Shown here one piece after another: positions 43,896-58,200 of a stretch of DNA of 64,000 nucleotides. Where the stretch lies: positions 4,087,350 through 4,151,349 of the forward strand of contig OW285197.1 of NCBI GenBank assembly GCA_935421135.1, written 5' to 3'. Both the position numbers and the translations under genes were made by a program. Each line of letters opens with the position of its first letter. Position 1 is the first letter of the stretch. The notes beneath the pieces were generated by a model. It searched no databases and was not told where the DNA came from. It was given only the letters and a program-made list of their open reading frames with translations. This stretch comes from Bugulina stolonifera (taxonomy: Eukaryota; Bryozoa; Gymnolaemata; Cheilostomatida; Bugulidae).

Positions 43896-44231
43896 GGGGA
43901 CGGGTGGAGGGAGGACGGGTGGGGTTCGCGGGGCAAGGGGTGGGCGCGTACGCGCGCCCCCTCGCCCGAGCCGTGGGACGGGGCGAGGGCGGGGCGCGGG
44001 GTTTGCTCTTTAGACTGGGTTCCGCGGAACAGCGGATGAGGTTTTTGAAACCCCACCCGCGATGGGGGGGGAGTAGGTTCTAGGGCTTTGCACATAGAGT
44101 GAGGTTTAGGGGAGAGGAGGGGGCGAGAGGACGGGTGGGGTGGTCGTTCGCCCGGGGAGTTTTTGGATCTAGGGCTAATACGACGCGGAAATGGCCGGGT
44201 GTCTGTGGAGATCTGCACTGACTATACTACT
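43896..44231 (-). repeat. Right terminal inverted repeat of element B
   Basis: Inverse of 36320-36654. The inner edge lies inside a PolB intron and about 9 bases further into the repeat than in A, so the deletion that made it is separate from that in A. Confidence 0.85.
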
Positions 44232-44390
44232 CGGACTTGAGATCAGATGGGTCGTCTTTGGTAGTATTTGGGCTACTGAGACCGCTCGATCTTTCATGTA
44301 ATGCGAAGTCCTATTACCACTCATAGGCACTTCATTTCTGGGTCGATAGTCGTCCAACGACGACCGCACCAAATCACAGAAACCATTACA
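44232..44390 (+). repeat. R-family LTR, copy 3, part downstream of element B
   Basis: Begins with the CGGACT duplication and ends CCATTACA at 44390, then GTAT. Confidence 0.78.
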
Positions 44391-47300
44391 GTATATTGTG
44401 GTGTTATTCGGGCATCAAGGCATTATTAAAATTTGTGCTGTGCGGTTTTACTTTGCATGTCTGTTCAGTTCTCTTGCCGACTTTTCTAGAAAACTCAATG
44501 CAACCAAGGTTGTCTTCTCACCCTCGGTTTGATTCGATTTTTGAAAATGTGGAAAACAAACCGAATCGAAAACTGAGTACTCAATGTTGGGAGTTGTCAC
44601 GCTCTTCTTTTAAACTGTAATTATTACATGCCAATTATCTATAATAGTAATGCAAGTATAGCAACTGGAATTCAGTGAAACTAAAGTAAATCATTTCTAT
44701 GGGACAATGATTGGCTGCAGCTGAGTCTGAATTCGAAATCTATGACATTGGATTATAAAGATTGAAAGATGAATAACATGATTATGTATGTTTGTAGTTT
44801 CAGCCATTACCGGAAATGACTGTCATTGTCATTTCATTTAATAATTTGCAATAATTACAATTGTCATAATAATTATTTATCACAATATCCAAGTTTGACT
44901 ACTAGTATTGAATGAAAACTACAGTAAAACATTACTCTTTGACAATGATGGCTGCAGCTAAGTCTGTATTCCAAGGATGACATCGAATTATAAGGGTACA
45001 AAAGAAACAAAAATGGTAGCCATTAGCTAACGGTTATTGAATATTTATTATTCATAATGACATGCAACCATAACTACATGTAGTATAGATCATATGATTG
45101 GGTGAAGCTAATATTTGAATAACCGATCTGGGTGATAATATTATGGTTGCAACTGGCTCAAAATTCCGAGAATGGTTCTGAGTTCCTGAATTCCCGAGTT
45201 CCCGAGTTCCTGTGTTCCCGAGTTCTCCTTTCTTGTATGAATAAGAAAATTTAAACTCACTTTAGTCATTCAATTCTATTTCGCCAGTTATATAGTTCTT
45301 CCACAGTTTACATTAAATAATTACAGGAAACTACATGTATCTATACATGTAGATCAACAATGCCATTCAACCATGGTATTAAATGCCTAAGACCAGCAGT
45401 TATAGCGATTTTATGACCATCAATTCAATGTAGAGACACGGAATAGTTATAGTCTGAATCTTCACACTGAATATCTGATAATATTGTATTCTGTTACAGT
45501 TACGTTGTGGTAGAGATACATTAACATCTGCTTGTTCACCCACATAGCAAGTCACAATGATGAAAAATATACAAAAATATTCTACATGCACACGTATATT
45601 ATTATATGAACCAGAATATCAGTTTAAACTTAATTTCACCAAGCACCTTGTTGTCTTGTATTCCATAGATTTTGTTATGCTTAGAATTATTAAATATTGT
45701 AGGTATAATAGTTGTATTGTACGTAATTATATATTCTTTAGTGCACATTTTGTATCCAGGACTGAAAATGAATATGCATGTAGGAATATAGCCTACCTTG
45801 GAGTGAATGATATAGTTTGATATTTTTGTTGTAAAATACTGACTTTATTGAGATATACATGTAATTATCTGTATTTTGTGGTAAAGGAGGACAAGTAGAG
45901 GGTTCCTTAGTTCCAATTGAACATAATCATTAACATGTCTTGAGATGGTATGAGTATGTGGTAAGAGTTAGTTTGAACACTTACTAAGTGTTGTGATTCT
46001 ATTTCAATAGCTATTAATATATAGTTCTACTTATACATTCCCAGAAATCAGCAGTTGATTTTATATGCCTGGTTGTGTCAGTGAAAAGCTAATCTCTACC
46101 AACTACTCAATGCTGTCATGCTTGACTAGCATTATACTAAACTACATGGAAAAGTGGAGGTAGTAAAATATACAGTATATACATGTACATGTATATGTAA
46201 TTGAAACATGTGTGATCATATATGAACATAATTTTCATGTATAACGCAAATACAATGTGCAGCGTAGTAGAGGTTTGTTGGTGCAGTTGATCATGGTCAG
46301 CACTACCTCAAATGCCATGAGACAACCCCCTTAATCCTTCTGTGTACCGCCAAATAAAACTACCATTAACATTACTATGTATATATGTTACGCAACATAT
46401 AGTAGTACATTGTATATTACATGTACATTGTACATTATACATTTACATGTACATTGTCCATGTGCATTCTACATGTACATTCTACATGTACATGTAGAAT
46501 GTACACGTAGAAGTTACATGTAGAATGTACATTGTACATGTACATTGTACATGTACATGTAGAGAGGTTCTATGGGATACAGTACCTCAATAAACCATCC
46601 AAAGTAATTATGAAACAGCATAGTTACGATTCTCTTATAATTACACCAAGTTTCTCAGATCATCCAGTAAACTTTATTAGTTTGATGTTCATATTTTGGT
46701 ACTTGTTGAAAAAGTGATCCAATATTGAAAGTATAAGTTGAGATACTAGTGGCATCTTACAACTAAACTTAATTCATCTAAAGTCCCGATTTAGTGATTA
46801 CAATAATGTAAGTTATGCACATGGTTACAATAAATTTAATTTTACTAGTACCTAACTTTATTCTACATGTTTTAAGTTGTTGCTCACAAGTATAGTTATG
46901 CTGTTTATTCCGTCAATTAAATAGTCATGTACCAAGCTACCTGGCATCTAGAGCCTTTTGTGATATCATCTGTCTTGCGTACATTGGGCACCATTTCCGT
47001 TTGAGAGATAACTACTTTGCCGGCACAAAACATAAACTATATTTTCTGTTTTCCCCTTGTACAAAGGGCAAATCTTTATTACAAATTATAATTTATCAAG
47101 ACTGGAGATCAAGGTAAATCCAATACAATGATATGCGATTCGAAATTGTTCAATATTTCTGTTAGACCTACATGCACATGTATAATATGTACGTGTATTG
47201 TGGTGTTTCAGCATATGTGTCCAGTCTTTCATGGACTACCACGACACATAATTATAACTAACTTTCCATGCCCACAGTCAATATGCAGGACTCTTGCATG

Positions 47301-49850
47301 TGTATTATTATCCTTATTTTTGTCAACTACATGTAACTGCCTGGCTCATATGTTTTATTATTCAACCCATCATGTCTTTATACTTGTTTACTGTCATTGT
47401 ATTGTTATTGCTGGTGCATTATTGTATACTTCCTTTCTAAGTCGTTATACTTCCTTTCTAAGTCGTTTTGTTTGTTATAAGTAATTGCTGACGTCTCAGA
47501 TCTCAGTCATTTTAATACGGTGCGGTCAAAAAGCCAACAGTTTTGTTTTGCGTTGACGTCTTGGTATAGTTTCAAATAATGAACACCAAACATGCATATT
47601 AAAGTATAGTTATTATGGTGTGGTATAATAATATGATGAAAATTACTAGAACATATTGGGCTACAATATAATATACAAGTAAGTTTTACATCTGATTGCT
47701 TTGACAAGATTTTTCTTCTAATATCTAAAGTGGTAGCTAAAATATATATTAAGTACATGTAGTTGCTAAGAACATCCGATGTACATGTGCATTGCAATCA
47801 ATACTAACTTTATGTGTACATTTACCTGTATGTGTATGTGATAACATGACATGTGTTAAGTGATACATGATACACTGCCAACTCTAAACTAATTCATGGA
47901 ATTTTTAACAAGGGGCGACTTACCACGCACCCAGAAATTTTCAAGAATTAGTAATAATCTTATAATATAATTAAGTGGAACTTGAACACAGAACCATTGA
48001 CATAGTGTAGATGTAGTAAGTGAGGTGTATTAAATCGTTGATTACAGGAATAATATCACAGTTCTTAGAACTACAAACAAGTAACTGATTGTCACTTATC
48101 AAGAGTATCTTAAGAATTAATAACAATATAATAACACGCTCAGGTGGAACTTGAAACCCTTCAGTATGCTGAGAGTATAAAAGAGAGTTACATTTGGTAG
48201 AAGTCAGTAGCAGTCTAACTTTAAACTACATTACATCTTCTTTCAAAAGTAAGTTACATTACTCTTCAGTCTTAGAGTTCTACAAATTTAGATTTATATT
48301 CATCAGCTAAAGATACATGTATAGTAGTATATATACTTTAGGGTTCACTTTAGCCCTTTGAAGACCAATCCTTATATAGTCGCAATCAGTGGTGCTCTCT
48401 GAAGGCCCGGTCTGACAGTATCGGGATTTTAATTACTATGTTGTTCTGCTTAGTTTTTTCATCCTAAAGAAAAGTTATATTAATATTCTGAAAGCCTTCG
48501 AATTGTCCGGATAATCTGATTGACAAAATATATTTGGGTAATATAATAGCTGATAACCTAACAGTAGCAAACCAGCAACAATAGCGATGAAATTGAAATC
48601 AGTTGGTGAGATCAGATACCTGGGTAGAGTCATAGTCTCCATGACATACAATTTTTTAATATTTTTGACAAGAAACTTGATTATGGAGTAAGGGGACTTG
48701 TTGGAAATTATATTGATGCCTTTCAACACATTTTATAGCAAATCAAATAACTTTTATAAGTCAGTGTTGCGTTGATTTGGTGAATCAACACACGCTAGAC
48801 ATGGATTGGCTATTTTTCATCTATGCATTGCAAATCATATATCTATTTTATCAATAAAGTAGATAAATCGGAAAAGTACAAGTGATGATCTACAATCTCG
48901 CAAGCCATTTCTAGCAACAAACAGAACTAAGATATCTCAAGTAGTGTTGAAGCTATAAATGTTGCAGTAAATGATGTACAAATGTATGTCACAGTTGAAA
49001 AATTAATTTAGCCTGTCAGGCCTGTAATACTATATTTAATCGATCTTCAAAAGGTTAAGCAAATGGGAAAACAGGTGTCAAATTGTGACTTTGTCGACCT
49101 GCTAATACCCTGGTTATACATGTAACAGGTGTCTAGAAAGTTATGCGTTTGCGAACCTGTTCTTGTAGGTACAATATTTCTTTTCCCGCTACATCCTAAG
49201 CATGAAGATTTAGATAGCAACCATATTGTCTCTGTGTGTTGTCTTGGTTTTATTGGAAACAAGATCTGTCGGAGCAGTCGGAGGTTTGTCATACTAAGTA
49301 TATTGTACTATATATTCAATACCAAAATTTTCACATAGTGCTACTACCAAATAATGTAACATTGCATTGTATAGCATGGTGCTATAATAGTACTTCTATG
49401 ACAAACTCGTGGTAAAACTTTCTATGCCATACCGTTCATTCAGTCAATATTAGTGTATGTTCTACTAGATCAATCGCTGATAGTATCAGCCACAGCTTCA
49501 TCAGTATTTTTTTGCTTAGCCCTTGCAAGTATGTTTATCTTATTATATTGCATGTGTATTTCAGTCATATGCATGTATAGTCAGGCTCATTGGATGCAGA
49601 AAGTTCTAGAAAATATTGACTAGAAAAAGCAGAGTTGAAAAACTTATACTAGGATTCCAATATTTCACGTGACTGTATATTGTAGCAAAACTGGAAAAGG
49701 TTAGCAACTTCTGCTGTGCTTTAATTTGCTAATGAACAAAATAACATACAGATCATGTGCAAATAGCCAATAAATCCACCAAAATATCAATATAATATTG
49801 TCTGTGAGATCATTAGATGATACATGTAATTTAACCTGCTGGGTTCAATT
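44391..49850. other. AT-rich gene-poor stretch
   Basis: No gene supported. Minor repeats: a 10-bp unit like GAGTTCCCGA near 45170-45228; two direct copies of a 20-bp unit (ATACTTCCTTTCTAAGTCGT) near 47427-47466; similar pieces around 47935-47985 and 48100-48160. A cluster rich in TACATGTA is listed separately. Confidence 0.5.
46375..46565. repeat. Cluster of TACATGTA / ACATTGTACATG palindromes
   Basis: Many overlapping copies of TACATGTA, TACATTGTAC and TTCTACATGTAGAA in under 200 bases, able to fold in several ways. The octamer is also frequent elsewhere in the host DNA. Confidence 0.65.
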
Positions 49851-51401
49851 CTAGGCTGCTAACGTTGGGAAAGTTGGTAGATTCTGGTGTATACGAAACA
49901 TGTAGAAAGCTTCTCTGATTGCAGCAACTGCTATTACCATAATCTGATCACATGTTAGTTCTGAATGAATCTTTGGAAATGGTGAATACATGCCCGCTAT
50001 TTTCAAATTATGATGGTTTACAACATGAAAACATAGTTGAGGGGTTTTCACCCGCATCACCATTCCAAAGTTTTTCCCATCATCTGTTTGAAAGATGCTT
50101 TTCTTTTCTGCGTGGTAGTTATGTTCATAGACACCGATATTGTTTCCCTCCATTTGGTTTATCATCATAGTTGGAACTATGGCTGGTTGATGAGCGAATA
50201 GAACTAAATTTCCTTCATCATCCATTATTTCTGCCTGAAAAGGTAGGAGATAGTGCTCCTCTGCTCCAACTTCACATCGAACAGTATAAATCACTTCCTT
50301 AGACTGGGAATCCACTAAATGTATGAAAATTGAATTTTCATCTGCAATTTTAAAGCCTCCTCTTATAAATATTGATTGCATTCCAGAGAACTGCGCAAAG
50401 ACATTTTGAAAATTTGCTTTTCTACCAGTTTTGGTCCTGACTAACTGCATAGGAAATCTTTTTGGACAAATAATTCCGGCAACTGTTGTTGGTGTTTGCG
50501 TATGCAGATTTGCCCAAAGACATGCAACCTTTACAGCATAAGATACGAGTACTAGTTTTGTTTCAGTACTCAGATCTTTTTCCAGCACTATCTTTAGGGA
50601 TCCTTTCCCAATTCTATACGTGCAGACCAGCTTGCCAAGTGAGTTGGTAAAGTGATACGCCCACCCTTCAATGGAATGCGTAATACCTACATGTAGGCTC
50701 CGCCCTTTTGTTCAAGTAAGGGCGTATTGTAAACTCCCTGCCCTTAATATCTGGAGTTTCGACTGGCACTGCTTCCTCTTCAACATTCAATTGTTCTGTA
50801 TAGTCAACCCACAGCAACGAATCTATACCACATGGTGATGGCTGACTGGTCGCCATTTTAAATTTGGGATGAGTTATGGCCAAATATATTCCTTGAGCTA
50901 ATAATAATGCCTTCAGAGCTGGAGATAAACTGAGATGCATGTCCATGTGATACAATTAGCTTCTACGGTTATGCTAGCACACAGCTCATTATTATCAATC
51001 CATATAACAGTAGATACACACTTTACATCAAGCTGATTTTTGATTGGAGAAATATTCAGCTTCCATTTCCAGTCACTCTTGGGCCTTTCATCAGTCACTC
51101 TCGTTGATTCAGTTCCTTTATGCGCCCAGGCAAATGGTTTGCTTACAGAACAATATGCAGTGGTGAGCGGCAAGGCTAATCCATTAATACAGAATCTATT
51201 ATTTCCATATTTGTCATCCTTTATAACTAGATCAGTTGAGTTTCGTACCGTAAAGCAGTAACTCACAGAGTTTGTAGAAACTATTCTAAATACCTTGCTA
51301 GAAGGTACACCAGCCTGTTCATTCACTTTCTCCATTTGAAACATGGTTACGTCTCTCAGGTACTCCAGCCCTGGTAGTTCTACATTATTTGATCTAGCCA
51401 T
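49851..51401 (-). pseudogene. Broken host-like gene, possible Tubby-C/scramblase-like repeats
   Basis: Three overlapping minus-strand open pieces: 51401-50913, 50955-50668 and about 50710-49851. The overlaps leave no room for introns, so frames change by small indels near 50940 and 50700. The first piece starts with an ATG and LPGLEYL, as in phospholipid scramblases. Three hydrophobic helices recur at domain ends (LKALLLAQGIYLAI, LVLVSYAVKVACLW, IMVIAVAAIREAFYM), each after beta-rich sequence with GxF/FxI patterns. This resembles the LURP-one/Tubby-C/scramblase fold, which closes on a C-terminal hydrophobic helix. The family call is tentative. It could be an intact gene if the indels are sequence errors. 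Confidence 0.35.
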
Positions 51402-54256
51402 CTTAGCGTCTACTGATACTACGCAAGTAATTTGTACAGAAATTTACTTATGAAAATTTTTGAATAATTATTTCACTTATTTCACAAATATTTCTTGTAT
51501 TACAATCATGTTTTACAATATTTAAGTTATTTTTCATACATGTAAGTGGTTCCACATTATCAACTCTTGTTTACTAAGGCTGCACAAACAATGTATCCAG
51601 TTTATAAGGTTACTATTGATCTCTTGTTATCCGTTACCTGATATATATGTATAATTATGATTAATATATTTTCATTATTCTCCAATCAGGGCCCAAAACA
51701 GAATAATTCCATAACATAGGTAGGTGCATCGCTAGATCAATAAAAATAATGTACATGATTGTACAAAATTTATAGTATAATGTAATATGCAGATCCTACA
51801 AAAAATATTTCAGTATTTTCTAACGTCATCCTCCGTTCTCTGCTTATACATAATAATACATAATACATAATACATAATACATAATACATAATACATAATA
51901 CATAATACATAATAATACATAATACATAATACATAATACATAATCTTATGCAGCAAATATGAGCTATGAACCACTATTTTTCTGCTCAAACAAGTTTTAC
52001 AATGTAATGGATTCATATCCACTTAGCGCACAACAATTAATTGCATATCACATTTCTGCCCTTAAAGTTTCTAGCAGTCAGCTCCACACACCATTGCTAA
52101 ATCATTGAAGCTTTTCCTCCCAATTTCCAAAAGGTATTCCTCTATATCATAACCTCAGTATATGGCTGTATATGCATGCACATGTAAGTAGTGCACTGCA
52201 GGTTTCAAATAGGAAAAAATAATCCTATATGCAATGTACATGTACATGTGATTATGTAGTAGTAGAACTATATTGGCAGTGAGTCTATGACTGCTGACTT
52301 CCGCTGACAAGTCAAACCTGCATCTAGTAAGTTCCAATGATTGTTCACAGTTCACCGCTTTACTCCAGAAGGGATCGTTTAATCCACAGGATTGTCATTC
52401 AAGAAGTCTTGATGTAATCTCTAGATGTTATCCTTGCATGTAAATCAATTGATCCTACTAGTCGTTGACCTTTCAAGGTTGCTTGTTGCATTTAGAACAA
52501 CATAATTAACAACGTGGTCATCTCAGCACTCTCTGTACTTGGTTAAAGCTCAAACTGGGATGATTTAGAAAATTGATACAATATACACTACACTTAACAT
52601 ATACAACTGTCCTATAATACATAAATATACGTGGATATTTTAAAACGTAGATTGCTCATGTTACAGGGGGTCAATGGAGTAAGTACAGTACATGTACATG
52701 CACATCTGCATAGTTTGTATGTTCTTAACAACAGGAGAGGTCGGGCACAAACCTCTAGATCATTGGCTGGACACAAACCCATGTCCTTGCAGGTTAACTG
52801 CGACATTGCTGCAAGATCAAAGTGACTAGCTCTAGACTACCAACACCTATCACACATACATATAATTTGGATAATGTAATAGAATTGACAACAATACTGA
52901 GCATTAGTTGTGAGACGAGTACCAGGGGTTGAGTCTGCCTTGTCAATATAATCAAGGTCATAGAGCCTTATATAGCCGTCCCAACTATTTGCATAGCAAA
53001 GTCGCCTATCCAGTCAATTGGATATGCATATGAAATCCGGGCTTAAAGCTTCTTCCACTTTGCTATTAACAGGATTTGTAAAATAATGATAATAATAACA
53101 ATGATAATATTGTGATAATGGCGGTAAACATTATTTGTGTCAGAAAATCCAAGTTTTACCCCAAATATACAACATCTCAGCTCTTGAGAAGAGGCCAGGG
53201 GAAATAAATCTAAATTTACAGAACATTTGTGGTATTAATTTCAGTGTATGGTTGGTATCATTACAGCCAGATTAGAGGGCACTGCAGGCTATACTTCTTC
53301 CACCAACAAATGCAAAAAATGGGAAATGTAATTAAACATTACTAACAAATAAAGTTTTTACACTGCATGTAACAAGCTGTTGAGCGGAGCTTTTAGGTAC
53401 ATGTATCAGTTTAGTTGTTTGCGGGACCCGACCCGCTATCGAAACGCTCGTGGTCCGACCTGATCTTGCTTTTAGTGGGTCGGTTCATCACTGCTTAGCA
53501 TGGCTATAATCATAATAGTGTCAACAAGCAGAACTAAGATTATACATTAAGTAGTGTAGTCAATAGTGGAAGATGTACAACAACAATAGGCATGTTAGTA
53601 TATTTCACGCGCAAGCTTTATAAATAGCAAGCTGTGGCAATAACAATATTCATTTTATTCAATAATTATAATGCTAGCTATAACGGTTGGGCGTGCCTGG
53701 TAACAATATTATTTTTTGTTAACAAAGCTTTCTGTAATTATTTGGCTTTTGTAAACCTATGGTTTTCTCAATAATATGACCAGCCAATGACTAATACAGT
53801 ATAGTCAGAGATTAGTAGAACAAACAAAGGTAGCTGTGAGTGAGAATATTCAGACAACAAGTTCGTTAGTAGCTGGCCGGTGGACAACTTGACCAAAGCT
53901 AGTTGAGGTCTATGGTTATGATTGTTATTACAGGAATAAACTAGTACTTCCGCAGGTAGGCCTATTATTAGTATAATACATTATTATACATGCAAACTGA
54001 TTTTAATATTTAAATTACAACTGGCAATATAATATACATGTAATAATTATTATATAAACCTACATGTACATCCAAGACTTGTTTGAGATGATGAATATAT
54101 TCAACCACAGTATTACTTGCATGAAAATATAGAATAGATATACTAGATTGATTACAATAATGTTGCAATACATTGAATTGTGAAACACAGCACATGTATA
54201 CGAGTAATATGCGTTATTGGTCTAACGCAATATCAGTATGTTGCATTACAACATGC
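51402..54256. other. AT-rich intergenic stretch
   Basis: No gene supported; it contains the 7-bp microsatellite listed next. Confidence 0.5.
51846..51943. repeat. Microsatellite of a 7-bp unit (TACATAA)
   Basis: About thirteen tandem units with two ATA insertions that divide the run into blocks. Confidence 0.9.
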
Positions 54257-54984
54257 CAGGGTCGGATTCAGGGGTGGTGCAAGTGGTGCATTTGCACCAC
54301 TGAGAATTTCAGCAAAAAAATTTATTTTTGTTTTTTTTTTTTTTTATATTTTTTTTAAACTTTTTTTGTTGATTATTTTTGCTAATTATTCAGATGTGTG
54401 TGTCAACCTAGCACAAAAATATATTTTTGTAATGCATAGGGGTTCAAAAAAATGTGATATGTTATCATATTTCTTAATCCATGTAAATATTCCAGCCATT
54501 TTTGCCATTTATAAGTCGGAGTAGAATGAGCACCACTGTCAAATCTTAGTCACAAGAAACTTTTTATCTATTCTATTTATTTCTAGGCCGTCATAGAATA
54601 GATAAAAAGATAAATATTTTTATTCATATTGCTTTTGATAATTATATTGTTCATTGAATAAATTCATTATTTATTATCATTTATAGGTTAGTTACTACTA
54701 TTCAACCTAACTCAACTTGCCACCAACTTATTTAACTGAATGAACTGAACTGGCTTTTAGGTCCTCCTGGACCCACAGATGCCAGGATTTTGCTTGACGG
54801 CCGAGGCGCTGCCCCGGACCCCGTTGGGGGGCTTACAGCGCCCCCCAAACTCCCAGCTGGAAGGGGCGCTGCAATGCAGTGTGACAGGGCACGAAGTGCG
54901 ACGCACATAAAAACTGAAGTTTTACCTTAAGAAAAGCCCTATCAATTTTGCACCACCCTTACTCCATTCCTGGATCCGCCACTG
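54257..54984. mobile_element. Non-autonomous hAT-like element
   Basis: Left end CAGGGTCGGATTCAGG and right end (inverse) CAGTGGCGGATCCAGG match each other and the common hAT end CAGTGGCGGATCCAGG. Inside are a T-rich tract, GGTGCAAGTGGTGCATTTGC near the left end and a GC-rich patch (54790-54880). No transposase. A partial duplication CATGC flanks it; the full 8-bp site is not clear. Confidence 0.55.
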
Positions 54985-55036
54985 CATGCATGCACTGTAT
55001 TACATTAGAATGTACTACATTGTTTGTTATGGATAT

Positions 55037-55258
55037 TGTTGTATTCTTCTAACAGTTTATTTAATGTCTTATGTTACTGCTCAATCTCAACTCTGACTTC
55101 ACCATATAGCAGAAGTGTTTATATACCCAAAAATATATCTAATATCTTACAGCTATAAGCTATTCTAGCCAAAAGCTAGCTTTGCACATAATATGACAGG
55201 AGACGATGACTCCAACAAAACACAACAGTAATTATTGTGATATTATAATGTCTCAACA
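55037..55258 (-). repeat. 3' LTR of the nested retrotransposon
   Basis: 222 bp, nearly identical to 59555-59776. Confidence 0.9.
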
Positions 55259-55285
55259 CCTCTTTCCTGAAATTTGATTATTCTT

Positions 55286-58200
55286 TTATTTGGGCTTCCG
55301 GTTTCTTGTGGATCGTCTGGGGTTAGAACGTGTGTGTGCACTTGGGTCTGGCATTCTGGGATTCCGGTATTTGATCTTCGGTGGTGTTGGTGGTGTATTG
55401 TGTTCAGATTCTGTACTTCTCTCCTTATTTGTGTTGCTTGTAGGAGATTCAGGTATATGTATATCTTCTGGTGGCTCACCATCCTCTGCACTGACATGTC
55501 GAAGCTGTAACTGATCTATGTGCTTTTTCCAGACTGGTCCTCTTGGCATAATCTTTACCATTACCGATCTGCTTCCCAGAACTTTGGTGACCACCGCCTC
55601 TATCCATTTAGGTTGCCTGTTTCGTCTAGGTCCACAATATAGCGCATAACAGGGAGTTCCCACATTATAGCAATGTAACTTTTTAGTTCTCTGGACGTCT
55701 TGCATTTGTTTTCCTTGAGCCAAATGAGCCGGAGAAGGTAACAGCACATCTATCTTTGTCCTGATCTGTCGTCCATTCAGTAGCTCACTAGGAGAGAATC
55801 CATAGGATAGCGTTGTTTGTCTATATTGCATTAGAAACTCCTGAAGAGCTTGGTTGGTGGAAAGAGTAGACTTCTATAGAGACTGTTTAAATGATCCCAC
55901 CATTCGTTCAGCTGCTCCATTAGTGGCTGCATGGTAAGGTGCTCCTCGTAGGTGGATGATTTCCCTCTCCTTACACCACTGCTGAAACTCGTCTGAGGTG
56001 AAGCTTGTTCCATTATCTGTGACTATGGTATGAGGGTAACCAAAGTGAGCAAAATCTTTTTCCAGTAGGTCTGTAGTTGCTTTGGTAGAGGTAGAACTTG
56101 TTGGATGTATACAAGGATACTTGGTGTAAGCATCTACTAGGACCAGCCAATTGGTCCCCATGAAGTTGATTGCGTGGTCGATGTGTAGTCTGCTCCACGG
56201 CTTTTCTGGCATCATCCAAGGGTGAATTGGTGCCTTAGTTGGTTGGTTCTGATGTTCCCTGCAGGTGGTGCATTTCTGAGTCATCTCCATAATGTCCTTG
56301 TCCATACGAGGCCAGTAGACTGCAGTGCGAGCCAGTTGCTTCATTCTCTGCATGCCAAAATGTCCCATATGTATCAGTTGTAACACTTCCTTTTGGAGAG
56401 ATAGGGGAATTACCACTCTGCTTCCATATAGTAAACATCCATTTTCGATTGATAGTGATGCAGTTAACTTCTGGAAATCTTTGATGCTGTAGCCTTCCAA
56501 GTTTACTTCACTTTGATATGGATTCCGCTCTTCATCTTGCCAGCCTTCCCTGGTATATCTCATAATTTTGCTGAGTACTGGATCTTTAGCCGTTTCTTTC
56601 TTCAGCACTCCAGGTTCTGTTGGAGAGAGCTGTGTGCCGATAGCTTTGATACAGCAAACAGTGTCTATATCTTCTCCTTCTTCTTCTGCATCAAACTTAG
56701 CATCAGGGCCACTAGGTAGTCTGCTGAGTACATCTGCATTTCCATGTTCCGAGGTTTTCCTGTATTCAATGGAGTACTGATACTGGTTCAGTGTAAGTGC
56801 CCATCTGGCGAGTCTGTTGGCCGCCATAGTCGGTGTTGCTTTGTTGGGGCCAAACAGAGTAAGTAGAGATCGATGATCCGTTATGAGTATGAACTTCCTC
56901 CCATATAAGAACTGATGGAACTTGGTGATGCCAAAGATAATAGCTAGTGCTTCCTTCTGGGTTTGGCTGTATCCTCGTTGAGTCTGCGTCAGTGTCTTGC
57001 TTGCATGGGCAATTGGTCTTTCAGATCCATCTCCGTATCGATGGAACAGCACTACCCCGAGTCCCACTGCTGATGCATCACAGGATATGCCTAACTTTAA
57101 TGATGGGTCAAAATGTGCCAGGACAAGGTCACTGCATAACATCTGCTTGAGTTGAGAAAATGCTGCTTGTTGAATTGGTGTCCATTGCCATTTCTCTCCC
57201 TTTCTTAATAACTTCTGAAGAGGTGATGTGACTGTTGATAGATCTGGTAGAAACTTGTGGTAGAATTGGATGGATCCCATGAAAGATTGTAGACCTGTTA
57301 CATCAGTGGGTGGTGGCATCTTCTTTACATCTTCTACTCCAGATCCTTTTGCTATGCCTTCTTGAGATAGCTGGTGTCCCAGGTATTCTACTGTGTCTTC
57401 TGCAAAGACACATTTCTGGAGATTGCATCTTAACCCTCGGTCTTGCAGGCGTTGAAGTAGTCTGCGAAGATTGATTAGGTGATCTTCTGCTGTTGCTCCG
57501 GACACTAGAATATCATCCAGATAGACAGCGACTCCGGGCAGATCTTGGGTTAGTTGCTCCATAATCTCTTGGAAATATCCTGGTGCAGAACTTATTCCAA
57601 AAGGTAAGCGCTTCTGTAATAGGACTCCTCTGTGTGTGCTGAGTGCTAGTTTCTTTTAACTTTCTGGTGCTAAGCAAATCTGGTTGTACGCATCGGCCAA
57701 GTCAATCTTTGAAAAACCATGTCTGCCTCCTAGCTTCCTCATCAGTTCTTCTGGTAAAGGGATTGGCTGACGATGATCTTCTAGCTGTGCGTTGACTGTC
57801 ACTGAGTAGTCTCCACAAACTCTCAACTTCCGTCTTGGTTGTCCCGGTAGCTGTGCTTTTCTTATTGGTACTACGGGAGTACCATAAGAGTTAAACTGTA
57901 CAGGTTCCCAGACTCCTCTACTGATTCCAGCATCATACGCTTGGCCTAAATCTTCTTGGATGGCATATGGTACTGGTCGGGGTTTGCAATAAATAGGCTT
58001 ACTGTCTTGTTTGAACTTCACTTCTAGTTCAAAATCCTTTAGACATCCTAATTCTGGCGTGAAGAGATCCTTGAACTCTGATGTTAGTCTTCTGCATGCT
58101 TCCTTAAGGTTGCTGCTGATTGTGAGAATGTCTGTATGTTGTCTTCTATCGGCTTGTGGCATCAGAGAATCTAGGGAGATGTCTAGCTGTTGGATTCCAC

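Larger units (their letters stand above)
36320..44231 (+). mobile_element. Polinton-like element B (replication-gene type, 7.9 kb)
   Basis: Same family and orientation as element A, with ends AGTAGTATAGTCAGTGCAG and inverse, terminal repeats of about 335 bp, and perfect 6-bp duplication CGGACT (36314-36319, 44232-44237). It carries the OB-like gene, a palindromic array nearly twice as long as in A, and a PolB cut even shorter than in A. No virion or integration genes. Its insertion point in the R LTR is 19 bp from that of element A. Confidence 0.85.
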
